Source: Streptomyces sp. NBC_01723
GTDB taxonomy: Bacteria; Actinomycetota; Actinomycetes; Streptomycetales; Streptomycetaceae
Assembly: GCF_036246005.1 (NCBI RefSeq)
Contig: NZ_CP109171.1
Coordinates: forward strand, 8,110,001-8,174,000
Reading direction: 5' to 3'
Length of the DNA: 64,000 nt
A program made the translations under genes and the position numbers. Each line of letters opens with the position of its first letter. The stretch's first letter is position 1. Below the pieces are notes generated by a model. That model searched no databases, was not told the DNA's origin, and saw only the letters and a list, made by a program, of their open reading frames with translations. Below, piece by piece: positions 26,072-35,491 of the stretch.

Positions 26072-26989
26072 GTGCAGCAGAACCCCCACACCCACGCCGC
26101 GCCCGGGTCCCGCAGCACCCGGCGGCGGCTCGCCGGCCTCACGGCGGCCGTGACCGCCGTCCTCGCGCTCGGCACCCTCACCGGGCCCGGCGCCCAGGCC
26201 GCCGACAACCCCTACGAGCGCGGCCCGGCCCCCACCGAGTCCAGCATCGAGGCACTGCGCGGGCCGTACTCCGTGGCGGACACCAGCGTCTCCTCGCTCG
26301 CGGTCACCGGCTTCGGCGGCGGCACCATCTACTACCCGACCAGCACCAGCGACGGCACGTTCGGCGCCGTCGTGATCTCGCCGGGCTTCACCGCGTACCA
26401 GTCCTCCATCTCCTGGCTGGGCGCACGGCTGGCCTCGCAGGGCTTCGTCGTGTTCACCATCGACACCAACACCACCCTCGACCAGCCCGACTCCCGCGGC
26501 CGGCAACTGCTCGCCGCCCTGGACTACCTGACCGAACGCAGCTCCGTGCGCAGCCGGATCGACAGCAGCCGGCTCGGCGTCATGGGCCACTCGATGGGCG
26601 GCGGCGGCAGCCTGGAGGCCGCCAAGTCCCGGCCGTCGCTCCAGGCGGCGATCCCGCTCACCCCCTGGAACACGGACAAGAGCTGGCCCGAGGTCAGCAC
26701 ACCCACGCTGATCTTCGGCGCCGACGGCGACACGGTCGCCCCGGTCTCCTCCCACGCCGAGCCCTTCTACTCCGGCCTGCCGTCCGGGACGGACCGCGCC
26801 TACCTGGAGCTGAACAACGCCACGCACTTCTCGCCGAACACGTCGAACACGACGATCGCGAAGTACAGCATTTCCTGGCTCAAGCGGTTCATCGACAACG
26901 ACACCCGCTACGAGCAGTTCCTGTGCCCGCTGCCCCGCCCGAGCCTGACCATCGAGGAGTACCGCGGCAACTGCCCGCACCGTTCCTGA
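26072..26989 (+). CDS. Secreted cutinase-like polyester hydrolase (PET-hydrolase-related lipase)
   Basis: 305-aa secreted alpha/beta hydrolase resembling the actinobacterial cutinase/LCC/PET-hydrolase group. The signal peptide ([18 protein letters not shown]) is cut after AQA (residue 43), so the mature protein begins [14 protein letters not shown]. Catalytic Ser174 is in GHSMGGGG, Asp220 in [10 protein letters not shown] and His252 in NATHFSPN. Other family marks are [19 protein letters not shown] (Phe where LCC-type enzymes have Tyr), [10 protein letters not shown] and the C-terminal cysteine pair (FLCPLPRP ... GNCPH). The family hydrolyses cutin, polyesters and triglycerides. GTG 26072 follows GAGAGGA by ten bases. 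Activity on PET itself is not shown. Confidence 0.88.
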   Translation: MQQNPHTHAAPGSRSTRRRLAGLTAAVTAVLALGTLTGPGAQAADNPYERGPAPTESSIEALRGPYSVADTSVSSLAVTGFGGGTIYYPTSTSDGTFGAVVISPGFTAYQSSISWLGARLASQGFVVFTIDTNTTLDQPDSRGRQLLAALDYLTERSSVRSRIDSSRLGVMGHSMGGGGSLEAAKSRPSLQAAIPLTPWNTDKSWPEVSTPTLIFGADGDTVAPVSSHAEPFYSGLPSGTDRAYLELNNATHFSPNTSNTTIAKYSISWLKRFIDNDTRYEQFLCPLPRPSLTIEEYRGNCPHRS

Positions 26990-27183
26990 CGGTCCGTCCG
27001 GTACCGGCCGGCGGTGGTCGCGGGGACGTCGCGGCCGCCGCCGGTTCGCTGTGCCGGGGCACGGCCCGTGCGCCTGCCGGTTGGGCGCCGGCACACCGGT
27101 GCAGGTGGCAGAGCCGAGGTGCCGTCCGGCGACTGCGGACCGATGCCTTCCGCACCAGGTCACGCGCGCGTAACCTCCCGGGG

Positions 27184-29919
27184 ATGACCGGAGAGACGAC
27201 CGTACGTACGGCCGTGCGGATCCACGGCCGCAGCGCACAACAGGACGCGGTGCGCGCGCTGTTGGACGGCATGCCCGCCCGGGGCGGCCACCTCGTGGTG
27301 ACCGGCGAACCCGGACTGGGCCGGACCACCCTGCTCCAATGGGCCGCCCGCTCCTTCCGGGCCGGTCCCGTACTCCGCCTCGGGCCCGGGCCCGGACCGG
27401 ACGCCCCCGCCACCGTCGAGCACCTGCTCGACACCCTGCGGGAGGTGCCCGGCCCGGCCCCGGTGCTCGTGTGCGTGGACGACGCCCACCTGTGCGACGC
27501 CCCGGCCCGGATCGCGCTGAGCCGCGCGACGCAGCGCCTGCGACCCGCCGGCCCGACCGGAGTCCTCCTCACCGTCGCCGGACACCGGGCCCTCGACCCG
27601 GACTTCGCCCACCTGCCCGTCGTCCGCCTGGACCCGCTGAGCCCGCCGGTGGCCGCCGACCTGCTCGACGACCTGACCGACGGCGCCGTGGCGCCGGCCG
27701 TCCGCGAGCGGCTCCTGGCCGAGGCCGAGGGCAACCCGGCCCTGCTGCACGCCCTGGTCCGCCGGCTGTCACCCGCCGAACTGCGCGGGCACCTGGCCCT
27801 GCCCGGCCCCCTGGCAGACGCGGCGACCCTCGCCGAGGTGGCGGGCGACGCGCCGACCGGCCCGTGCGGCGACGCGCGGGACCTGCTGCTGACGGTGGCG
27901 GCCGCCGTGCGGGCCTCGGACGGGCCGGACGCCGACGCCGGGACGGTCCTCGACGCCGTACGCCGCCTGCGCCCGGAGCCCGGGTCCGGCCCCCGTCCGG
28001 CACCGCTGCCGGAGCAACTCGCCCTGACCGGCGACCGGCTGCGCTTCCACGGCGCGCTGGTCCGCCGCGCGGTCCTCGCCACCGCCGCGCCGGACCGGCG
28101 CCGCGCCGCGCACCGCGCGCTGGCCGACGTACTGGAGACGGGCGGCGACCTGCTCCCGGCGCTGCTGCACCGGTCCTGGTCACTGGCCGGACCGGCACCC
28201 GCGCCCCGGCTCGCGGACCGGTTGGCGGCGGCGGCCGACGGCACGGTGCCCGCGCCGTACGGGCTGCGCGCGACGGCGTACGCCCGTGCCGCCGAGCTGA
28301 CGGCCGACGCGGCCACGCGTGCCGAGCGGTACACGGCCGCGGCCGAGCAGGCCCTGCTCGCCGGCCGCCCCGAGCGGGCCCGCCCGCTGCTCACCGCCGC
28401 CCGCGACAGCGCCGCCCCCGCCGCTGTCCGGGGCCGCGCCGAACTGGTGCGGGGACTGACGGAACTGCGGGACGGACCCGTCGGCGACGCCCACCAGTCC
28501 CTGCTGCTCGCCGCCTCCCTCCTCGCCCCCGACGCCCCCACCGCCGCCGACACCGCCACCCTGGCCGCCGCCGACGCGGCCTGGGCGGCGGGCGACCTGC
28601 CGGCGTGCCTGGCGGCGCTCGAGCCGGAGCCGGACAACGACCTCCCTGCCCACCTGAACCCCGCGCCCCTGCGCGCCGCAGGACACCTCGCAGCCGTCGT
28701 GCGTGAGCACCGCGTCGGGATGCGGGCGATGCTCGAAGGGCGGATCGACCGGGCCGTCGCGCCGCTCGGGCAGGTGGTGGAGCGGGGGAGGACCGACGAC
28801 CGGCCCGAGGGGCTGCTGCGATCGGCGGCGGCCGCGCTGCTGCTCGGGGACGTGGACGCCGCCCGCCGGGGCGGGGCCCGGGCGCTGGCCGCCGCCCGCC
28901 GGTTCGGGTCGGACGCGCTGGTGCCGCAGGCGCTGGAGTACCTCGCCTACGCCGAACTCCGCGCCGGGCGGCACCCGCAGGCCCGCACCCACGCGGAGGA
29001 GGGACTGCGCACCGCCCTGCGTACCGGACAGCGCAACACCGCCGCCCACCACCGGGCGATCCTCGCCCTCGCCGCGTCGATCGAGGAGGAGCCGGACGTC
29101 GTCGCCCGGCACGTCACCGCCGCGCTGAACACCGCCCGGCGCCACGGACTGGCCCAGGTGGCCACCCTCGCGGAGTGGGCGACGGCCCGGGCCGACCTCG
29201 GCCGGGGACGCCCCTTCGACGCCGCCGACCGGCTCGGCCTCCTCGTCCTGCCGGGACCCGGACGCGGTCACTTCGCGGTGTGGCGGCTCGCGGTGCCGTG
29301 CTTCGTGGAGGCCGCGGTCCTCGCCGGACGCCACGAGGAGACCCGCGAGGTGCTCACGGACTTCGCGGGCTGGGCGGCGTTCGGCGCCGACCCGCAGGCC
29401 GCCGCCCAACTCGCCCGCTGCCACGCCCTTCTCGCCCCGCCGGACCGCGCGGACGGCCTCTACCGGCACGCCCTCGCCCGGCACGACGAGGCGGGCGGCG
29501 ACTTCGAACGGGCCCGCACCGCGCTGCTCCACGGCAAGTGGCTGCGGCGCCGCCGCAGACCCCGCGAGGCCCGCGGCCGGCTCGGAACCGCGCTGGCCGG
29601 CTTCGACCGCTGCGGCGCCGGCGTCTGGGCGGCGCAGGCGCGCGGCGAGCTGCGCGCGCTGGGGGCGCTGTCGGACGGCGCGGACACCGGGAACCTCACC
29701 CGTCTCACGCCCCAGCAACTGCGCATCGCGCGGCACGTCGCCGAGGGCGCCACCAACCGGGAGGTCGCCCTGACCCTGGCGGTCAGCACCCGCACCGTCG
29801 ACTACCACCTCCGCAAGGTCTTCGCCGCGCTCGGCGTACGCTCCCGCCTGGAGCTGGCCCGCATGGTCGAGCAGGCCGAACAGGCCGAACCCGTCGAAAA
29901 GACCGGTGCACGCCCCTAG
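27184..29919 (+). CDS. Large LuxR-family (LAL-type) transcriptional regulator
   Basis: 911-aa regulator. An N-terminal AAA/STAND-type ATPase has the P-loop VVTGEPGLGRTTLLQ, with arginine in place of the canonical lysine, and VLVCVDDAHLCD as Walker B. The middle (residues about 330-830) is helical, TPR-like and Ala/Arg-rich. The C-terminus holds a LuxR helix-turn-helix (LTPQQLRIARHVAEGATNREVALTL). These proteins usually activate secondary-metabolite or catabolic genes. The ATG follows TAACCT (27171-27176) by seven bases without a ribosome site, so it is probably leaderless. The downstream PucR-type regulator is separated by 118 bases. Confidence 0.87.
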   Translation: MTGETTVRTAVRIHGRSAQQDAVRALLDGMPARGGHLVVTGEPGLGRTTLLQWAARSFRAGPVLRLGPGPGPDAPATVEHLLDTLREVPGPAPVLVCVDDAHLCDAPARIALSRATQRLRPAGPTGVLLTVAGHRALDPDFAHLPVVRLDPLSPPVAADLLDDLTDGAVAPAVRERLLAEAEGNPALLHALVRRLSPAELRGHLALPGPLADAATLAEVAGDAPTGPCGDARDLLLTVAAAVRASDGPDADAGTVLDAVRRLRPEPGSGPRPAPLPEQLALTGDRLRFHGALVRRAVLATAAPDRRRAAHRALADVLETGGDLLPALLHRSWSLAGPAPAPRLADRLAAAADGTVPAPYGLRATAYARAAELTADAATRAERYTAAAEQALLAGRPERARPLLTAARDSAAPAAVRGRAELVRGLTELRDGPVGDAHQSLLLAASLLAPDAPTAADTATLAAADAAWAAGDLPACLAALEPEPDNDLPAHLNPAPLRAAGHLAAVVREHRVGMRAMLEGRIDRAVAPLGQVVERGRTDDRPEGLLRSAAAALLLGDVDAARRGGARALAAARRFGSDALVPQALEYLAYAELRAGRHPQARTHAEEGLRTALRTGQRNTAAHHRAILALAASIEEEPDVVARHVTAALNTARRHGLAQVATLAEWATARADLGRGRPFDAADRLGLLVLPGPGRGHFAVWRLAVPCFVEAAVLAGRHEETREVLTDFAGWAAFGADPQAAAQLARCHALLAPPDRADGLYRHALARHDEAGGDFERARTALLHGKWLRRRRRPREARGRLGTALAGFDRCGAGVWAAQARGELRALGALSDGADTGNLTRLTPQQLRIARHVAEGATNREVALTLAVSTRTVDYHLRKVFAALGVRSRLELARMVEQAEQAEPVEKTGARP

Positions 29920-30037
29920 GGACCGACCGGACGGTATGCCATCCTTCGGGGCAGGACGAGTCAGGGGGCAGGCCCGGCGCGGGCGGGACGGCCCGCCGCG
30001 GGGCACCTCCGCGAGCCCTGCCCTGGGGAGGACCGCG

Positions 30038-31300
30038 ATGCAGCACGCCGTACGGTCACGAGCAGCGATCCGCATCGGGCTGACGCCCGTTCCACGCCCG
30101 CGGACACCGAGCGTCGCGTCGTTGATGGACGCCGACGCCGTACGCGTCCTGCACCGGGCCGCCCGCGCCCTGCTGGACGACCTGCCCGACCTCACCGACC
30201 GGCTGGTGGCCCTGCTGGAGGAACAGGAACCGGCGTACCGCACGGCCCTCACCAAGGATCCCTCGGCGACCTGGCAGGAGGCCCACCGCTCGCTGCGGCA
30301 CAGCGTCGCTTCGCTGCTCGACCCGCGCGGCGCAAGGGACGCCGCCCGGCGCTGCTCCTGGCGGATCGGCGCCACCCGCGCGGAACAGGGCCTCCCGCTG
30401 GACGCCCTGCTGCACGCCTTCCGCCTCGGCGGCTCCCTGGTGTGGCAGCGGCTGGTCGAGGAGACGTCCAGGACCGCGCCGGAGGACGTCCGCCTGCTCG
30501 TGCACGTGGCCGCCGACGTGTGGAACTTCGTCGACGAGCACTGCACGCTCGTCGCGGACGCCTACCGGCAGACCGAGTGGCAGCTCGGCCGGCGCCGCGA
30601 GAACCGGGCCCGGCTGCTGGCGGCCGGCCTGCTCGACGGCACCAGCCGCATCGCCGACCTGCCGGAGGCCGCCCAGGTGCTGGACCTGCCGGAACAGGGC
30701 CGGTACGTCGTGGTCGCGGTCGCCGGAGGACCGACCGTCCGTCCCGACGCGGCCCGCGCCGCCGCCCTGCCGCCGGGCACCCGCGTCCACTGGCACGCGG
30801 GGGCGGAGGTCGACTACGGCATCGTCCTGACGGACGCCGACGACGGGCTCCCCGAACCGCACTGCCCCTTCCCCGGCCTGCGTATCGGAGTCGGCAGCCC
30901 GGTCGACGGGCTCGCCGCCGTCGGCGACGCCCGCAGGTTGGCGGACACCGCCCTGGAGATCTGCCCGCCGGCCGGCGGCACGGTGCGGCTGGCCGATGAG
31001 CTTCCCGCCGCCCTGGTCGTCTCCAGCCCCGAGCTGGGCCGGGCCCTCGCGGACCGGGTGCTCGGCCCCCTGCTCCGCCTCGAGGCCGCCGACCGAGAGG
31101 TGCTGCTCGACACCCTCACCACGTGGCTGGACTGCGACGGTTCGGCCCAGCGGGCCGGAGAACGCCTCTACTGCCACCGCAACACGGTCCTCAACCGCCT
31201 CCGCCGCTGCGAACAACTGACCGGCCGCTCCCTGGCCCGCCCGGCCGACGTCGTCGAGATCAGCCTGGCGCTGACGGCACGCCAGGTACTCCACGACTGA
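30038..31300 (+). CDS. PucR-type helix-turn-helix transcriptional regulator
   Basis: 420-aa regulator. The N-terminal 170 residues are helical (RAARALLDDLPDLTDRLVALLEEQEPAYRTAL) and resemble the RsbR/RsbT-co-antagonist-like sensor region common in actinobacterial PucR proteins. A GGDEF-like domain lies in the middle. The C-terminal PucR HTH reads ERLYCHRNTVLNRLRRCEQLTG. Start ATG 30038 has GGGGAGG six bases upstream; the longer frame from 29906 has no such site. Targets unknown. Confidence 0.85.
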   Translation: MQHAVRSRAAIRIGLTPVPRPRTPSVASLMDADAVRVLHRAARALLDDLPDLTDRLVALLEEQEPAYRTALTKDPSATWQEAHRSLRHSVASLLDPRGARDAARRCSWRIGATRAEQGLPLDALLHAFRLGGSLVWQRLVEETSRTAPEDVRLLVHVAADVWNFVDEHCTLVADAYRQTEWQLGRRRENRARLLAAGLLDGTSRIADLPEAAQVLDLPEQGRYVVVAVAGGPTVRPDAARAAALPPGTRVHWHAGAEVDYGIVLTDADDGLPEPHCPFPGLRIGVGSPVDGLAAVGDARRLADTALEICPPAGGTVRLADELPAALVVSSPELGRALADRVLGPLLRLEAADREVLLDTLTTWLDCDGSAQRAGERLYCHRNTVLNRLRRCEQLTGRSLARPADVVEISLALTARQVLHD

Positions 31301-31889
31301 GCCGGGCGAGCCCGAACCCCTCACGGACGGTGGGCGTGGCGGCGGCGTTGAGCGTCCATCCGCGTCCCACACGCACCACCCCCACCGTTCCACCGAGGCG
31401 GACCCCGCCCGCCGCGCGCACGGCGGGCCGGCTGCCCCGCCCGGTCCCGCCGCCCCGCGGCCGCCGCGCGCCGAGCGACAACCCGCTCCCGCCGCGCGCG
31501 AACGGGTACGCCGCCTCCCCGCGGCAGGCCTGCCCCGCTCACCGCCCCGGGCGGTCCGACCCGCTCCCGCCCACGGGTGGGCCCAGCCGCCCCACCGCCG
31601 TGGACCCACCCGTTCCCACAGCCTCGCGGGCCGCCGGGCTTCCGCCGCGGTCGGCCAGGCCTCGCCGCCGCCACCGCACTCCCGCCCGCTCCCGCGGCCC
31701 CACCCGCCCCACCATCCCGCACCCCTGCAGCCCCCCTGCCTGGGCATCGGCACAGACTCTCCGCCCCCGGACTGGGACGCCGCAGCGACCCGGCCCAGGT
31801 GCCCTGTACGGGCACCCGTGTCCGTGCTGTCGTGAGCTCCCCCCATTCACCCGTCACCGTGCCGATTCGGCCGGTCCCAAGGAGCCGCG
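31301..31889. other. Long non-coding gap before the branched-chain amino-acid transporter operon
   Basis: 589 bases without a convincing gene, strongly C-rich and G-poor on the plus strand. Open frames here are GC shadows without ribosome sites. Near the 3' end, the inverted repeat GGTGCCCtgtacGGGCACC (31798-31816), about 75 bases before livF, could be a leader hairpin or an operator. AAGGAG before the livF ATG is clear. Confidence 0.5.
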
Positions 31890-32672
31890 ATGCCCGCAGC
31901 ACCACCGGACGGTGCGCCCGCGCTGCACGTCGAGAGCCTCGACGTGACGTACGGGCGCGCACTGTCCGCCCTCCGCTCCGTGTCCCTGACCGTCCCGCAC
32001 GGCGCCGTCGTCGCGCTCCTCGGTGCCAACGGCGCCGGCAAGACGACGCTGCTGCGGGCCGTCTCGGGCACACTGCGCCTGCACCGAGGGGCGATCACGG
32101 CCGGCCGTGTCCGCTACGGTCACACGGAACTCGACGGCCGTGACCCGGTCGCCGCCGTACGTGCCGGAGTCGTACAGGTGCCCGAGGGCAGGCGGGTGTT
32201 CGCCGGACTCACCGTCGACGAGAACCTGCGGGCCGGCGGGCTCGGCCTCGGCCGACGCGCCCCGGCCCAGGTCCGCGAGGGCAGGGACCGCGTCTTCGCG
32301 CTCTTCCCCCGGCTCGCCGAGCGCACCCGCCAGGCCGCCGGCCTGCTCTCCGGCGGGGAGCAGCAGATGCTGGCCATCGGCCGCGCCCTGATGGCAGCGC
32401 CCCGCCTGCTCCTCCTGGACGAACCCTCCCTCGGCCTCGCCCCGATGATGGTGGACCGCATCGCCGGCGTCGTCCGCGAGATCAACGCCCAGGGCACCGC
32501 CGTCCTGCTCGTCGAACAGAACGCCGGCATGGCCCTGTCCCTCGCCGAAGAGGCACACGTCCTGGAGGTCGGCGAGGTCCGGCTCTCCGGCCCCGCCGCG
32601 GAACTCGCCCGGACCGACGCCGTACGCCGCCTCTACCTGGGCGAGACCAGCGACGACCAGGGGGCCGCGTGA
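31890..32672 (+). CDS. livF: Branched-chain amino-acid-type ABC transporter ATP-binding protein (LivF)
   Basis: 260-aa ATPase subunit, first gene of a five-gene import operon. Walker A is LLGANGAGKTTLL (residues about 40-52), the signature LSGGEQQMLAIGRALMAAP, Walker B LLLLDEPSLGLAPMMV, with the switch region AVLLVEQN. The EPSLGLAP sequence is typical of LivF. It energises uptake through LivHM with LivG. An AAGGAG ribosome site precedes the ATG. It overlaps the LivG start (GTGA). Specificity may be branched-chain amino acids, amides or urea; the periplasmic protein decides this. Confidence 0.93.
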   Translation: MPAAPPDGAPALHVESLDVTYGRALSALRSVSLTVPHGAVVALLGANGAGKTTLLRAVSGTLRLHRGAITAGRVRYGHTELDGRDPVAAVRAGVVQVPEGRRVFAGLTVDENLRAGGLGLGRRAPAQVREGRDRVFALFPRLAERTRQAAGLLSGGEQQMLAIGRALMAAPRLLLLDEPSLGLAPMMVDRIAGVVREINAQGTAVLLVEQNAGMALSLAEEAHVLEVGEVRLSGPAAELARTDAVRRLYLGETSDDQGAA

Positions 32673-33457
32673 CCGCCCCCGACGCGCTCCACGTCCGGGG
32701 CGTGACCGTGCGCTTCGCCGGACTCGTCGCCCTCGACGACGTCTCCTTCACCGTCGCCCCCGGCACCCTGCACGCCGTCATCGGCCCCAACGGCGCCGGC
32801 AAGTCCACCTGCTTCAACGTCCTGTCGGGTCTGTACCGCCCCACCACCGGCACCGTACGACTCGGCGACGCCGAGCTGACGCGCCTCGCCCCGCACCGGA
32901 TCGCGGCGCTCGGCGTGGCACGCACCTTCCAGAACATCGTCACCACCCAGGGCACCGTCGCCGACAACCTGATGCTCGGCCGCCACGCCCTGTCCCGCGC
33001 CGGTTTCGCCGCCAGCGCCCTGCGCCTGCCGCGTGCCGTGCGCGAACAGCGCGATCACCTCGCCAAGGCCCGGGAGATCGCCGAACTCGTCGGCCTCGGG
33101 CCCCACTTCACCTCGCCCGTCGCCCTGCTCTCCTACGGCGACCGCAAGCGCGTCGAACTCGCCCGCGCCCTCTGTCTGGAGCCCCGTGTCCTGCTGCTCG
33201 ACGAACCCGTGGCCGGCATGAACGCCGCCGAACGCGCCCGCATGACCGAGGTCGTCCGGGAGATCCGTGCCGAACTCGGCCTCTCCGTCGTCCTGGTCGA
33301 ACACGACATGGGACTGGTGATGCGGCTCGCCGACGAGGTCACCGTCCTCGACTTCGGCAAGGCCATCGCCCACGGCACCCCCGACGAGGTCCGGCGCGAC
33401 CCCGAGGTGCTGCGCGCCTACCTCGGCACCGGCACCACCGGAGAGGACGCGGCATGA
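32669..33457 (+). CDS. livG: Branched-chain amino-acid-type ABC transporter ATP-binding protein (LivG)
   Basis: 262-aa second ATPase subunit. Walker A is VIGPNGAGKSTCFNVLSGL, the Q-loop lies in VARTFQNIV, the signature appears as LLSYGDRKRVELARALC, and Walker B is LLLLDEPVAGMNAAERARM. A C-terminal LivG-type extension (YLGTGTTGEDAA) is present. GTG at 32669 overlaps the upstream TGA by four bases and its own stop overlaps the next ATG, showing tight coupling. It forms the cytoplasmic heterodimer with LivF. Confidence 0.93.
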   Translation: MTAPDALHVRGVTVRFAGLVALDDVSFTVAPGTLHAVIGPNGAGKSTCFNVLSGLYRPTTGTVRLGDAELTRLAPHRIAALGVARTFQNIVTTQGTVADNLMLGRHALSRAGFAASALRLPRAVREQRDHLAKAREIAELVGLGPHFTSPVALLSYGDRKRVELARALCLEPRVLLLDEPVAGMNAAERARMTEVVREIRAELGLSVVLVEHDMGLVMRLADEVTVLDFGKAIAHGTPDEVRRDPEVLRAYLGTGTTGEDAA

Positions 33458-34353
33458 GCGGCTTCCTCGACAACCTCCTCAACGGTCTCGCCCTCGGCTC
33501 CGTCTACGCCCTGATCGCACTCGGCTTCGTCACCATCTTCAAGGCGTCCGGCGTACTGAACTTCGCCCACGGCTCCCTGCTGCTGCTCGGCGGCTACCTC
33601 GTCGCCGTCCTCCACGACGACCTCGGCTTCGCCGGGGCGCTGGCCGTCGCGGTCCTCGTGACGGCGGCCGTGGCGGGGGCGCTGGACCGGCTGCTGCTCC
33701 AGCCGGTCGGCGGCGGCGACCCGCACGCCGCGCACGTCCAGACCATCGTCACCATCGGTATCGACATCGTCCTGGTCACCGACCTGGCCCGGCGCATCGG
33801 CGGCGACCTGCTGCCGCTCGGCGACCCCTGGGGCGACGCCGTGACCGACCTCGGCCCGGTGACCGTGGCCGACAGCCGCGTCGCCGCGATCCTGGTCTCC
33901 GCCCTCGCCATCGGCGGCGCCTTCGCCCTCTTCCGGTTCACCCCGTGGGGCCTCTCGCTGCGCGCCGCCGCCGAGGACTCGGAGGCCGCCGCCCTGATGG
34001 GCGTGCGGCTGACCCGGGTGCGCACCGCCGCCTGGTGCCTGGCCGGCGGCCTCGCCGCGCTCGCCGCGGTCTTCCTGGTCGCCTTCCCGGCACCCGGTCT
34101 CGAGCGCACCACCGGGCAGATCGCCCTGAAGGCCTTCCCGGCCGCCATCCTCGGCGGCATGGCCTCCCCGGTCGGCGCCCTCGTCGGCAGCATGCTGATC
34201 GGCCTCACCGAGGCGTTCGTCGCCGGCTACCAGTCCGACCTGCACGTCCTCGGCGAGGGCTTCGGCGACGTCGCGCCGTACGCCGTGATGGTGCTGGTCC
34301 TGCTGGTGCGCCCCGCCGGACTCTTCGCGGCGAAGGGAGCGGCCCGTGTCTGA
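33454..34353 (+). CDS. livH: Branched-chain amino-acid-type ABC transporter permease (LivH)
   Basis: 299-aa permease with about eight spans, forming half of the membrane channel. Family features are LLNGLALGSVYALIALGFVTIFKASGVLNFAHGSLLLLGGY at the N-terminus (described in part), the cytoplasmic coupling loop LRAAAEDSEAAALMGV and GGMASPVGALVGSMLIGLTE. Its ATG overlaps the LivG stop, and its own stop overlaps the LivM start by eight bases. Confidence 0.92.
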   Translation: MSGFLDNLLNGLALGSVYALIALGFVTIFKASGVLNFAHGSLLLLGGYLVAVLHDDLGFAGALAVAVLVTAAVAGALDRLLLQPVGGGDPHAAHVQTIVTIGIDIVLVTDLARRIGGDLLPLGDPWGDAVTDLGPVTVADSRVAAILVSALAIGGAFALFRFTPWGLSLRAAAEDSEAAALMGVRLTRVRTAAWCLAGGLAALAAVFLVAFPAPGLERTTGQIALKAFPAAILGGMASPVGALVGSMLIGLTEAFVAGYQSDLHVLGEGFGDVAPYAVMVLVLLVRPAGLFAAKGAARV

Positions 34354-35491
34354 CCGACTCTCCGGTCTCCTGCGACGCGGCGGCCTCCTCCTGCCCGCCC
34401 TCCTCCTGTGCGCCCTGCCGTTCTACCTGGACGCCTTCTGGCTGCGCATCGGCCTGTTCTCGATGGCCGCCGCCATCGGAGCCGTCGGTCTCGGCCTGCT
34501 CAGCGGCACCGCCGGCCAGCTCTCCCTCGGGCACGCCTTCTTCCTCGCGGTCGGCGCGTACGGCTACGTGTGGCTGGCGGGCGAGCCCGGCCCCGGGCTG
34601 CCGCCCTCCCTCGCCGCGCTGCTCGCCGTACTCCTGGCCGGGGCGGCCGGCGGCCTGTTCAGTCCCGTCGCCGGCCGGGTCAAGGGCATCTACCTGGGCG
34701 TGGCCACCCTCGCCCTGGTCTTCCTCGGCCACCACGTCCTGCTCACCGCGGACTCGGTCACCGGCGGCTTCAACGGGCGTTCGGTGCCGCCGCTGGAGCT
34801 GGGTGGGTTCACCTTCGCCGAGACCGACCCGGAACTGACGCTCCTGGGCGTGCCGTTCGGTGCCGAGGAGCGGCTCTGGTACCTGGACCTGGTCCTGTTC
34901 GCCGTCACCTGGTTCACCGCCCGCGGACTGCTGCGCGGGCGGCCCGGCCGCGCCCTGGTGGCGCTGCGCGACAGCGAGACCGCGGCGTCGGTGATGGGCG
35001 TACACGTGGCGCGGTACCGCTCGGCGGCGTTCGTCGTCTCCTCCATGTACGCGGGCCTGGCGGGCGTCCTGCTCGCGCTCTCCTTCCGCCGCGTCGTCCC
35101 CGACTACTTCTCCCTCGCCCTCTCCGTCGACTACCTCGCCATGATCGTCATCGGCGGACTGGGCTCGGTCGCCGGAGCCACCGCGGGAGCCGTCTTCGTC
35201 ACCGCGCTGCCCCTGCTGATGACCCGCTACGCCGACCAGCTGCCGCTGGTGGCGACCCCGGGCTCCGGCGGCGGATCGATCGGCCCGACCGAGGCGTCCC
35301 GCTACCTCTACGGCGCCGCGATCGTCGTGATCCTCCTCTACGCCCCCGACGGCCTGCACGGACTGGCCCGCCGCACCCGTGCCCGCCTGCGCCGCCGGCC
35401 GTCCGTCACCGCCCCGCCCGACGGCGGGGCCCCGCCCTCCTCCCCGACCACCACCGCCAACGCCGCACGAGCCAAGGAGCACACCCCGTGA
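34346..35491 (+). CDS. livM: Branched-chain amino-acid-type ABC transporter permease (LivM)
   Basis: 381-aa permease, the LivH partner. Conserved blocks are GLGLLSGTAGQLSLGHAFFL, the loop LVALRDSETAASVMGV that meets the ATPases, and YLAMIVIGGLGSVAGATAGAV. The C-terminal 35 residues are a Pro/Arg-rich cytoplasmic tail. GTG at 34346 overlaps the LivH end by eight bases. About ten membrane spans are predicted by eye. Confidence 0.92.
   Translation: MSDRLSGLLRRGGLLLPALLLCALPFYLDAFWLRIGLFSMAAAIGAVGLGLLSGTAGQLSLGHAFFLAVGAYGYVWLAGEPGPGLPPSLAALLAVLLAGAAGGLFSPVAGRVKGIYLGVATLALVFLGHHVLLTADSVTGGFNGRSVPPLELGGFTFAETDPELTLLGVPFGAEERLWYLDLVLFAVTWFTARGLLRGRPGRALVALRDSETAASVMGVHVARYRSAAFVVSSMYAGLAGVLLALSFRRVVPDYFSLALSVDYLAMIVIGGLGSVAGATAGAVFVTALPLLMTRYADQLPLVATPGSGGGSIGPTEASRYLYGAAIVVILLYAPDGLHGLARRTRARLRRRPSVTAPPDGGAPPSSPTTTANAARAKEHTP

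Noticed and set aside
31123..31947. 274-codon frame in the gap before livF
   Set aside because: Pro/Arg-rich composition and no start signal; the stretch looks non-coding.
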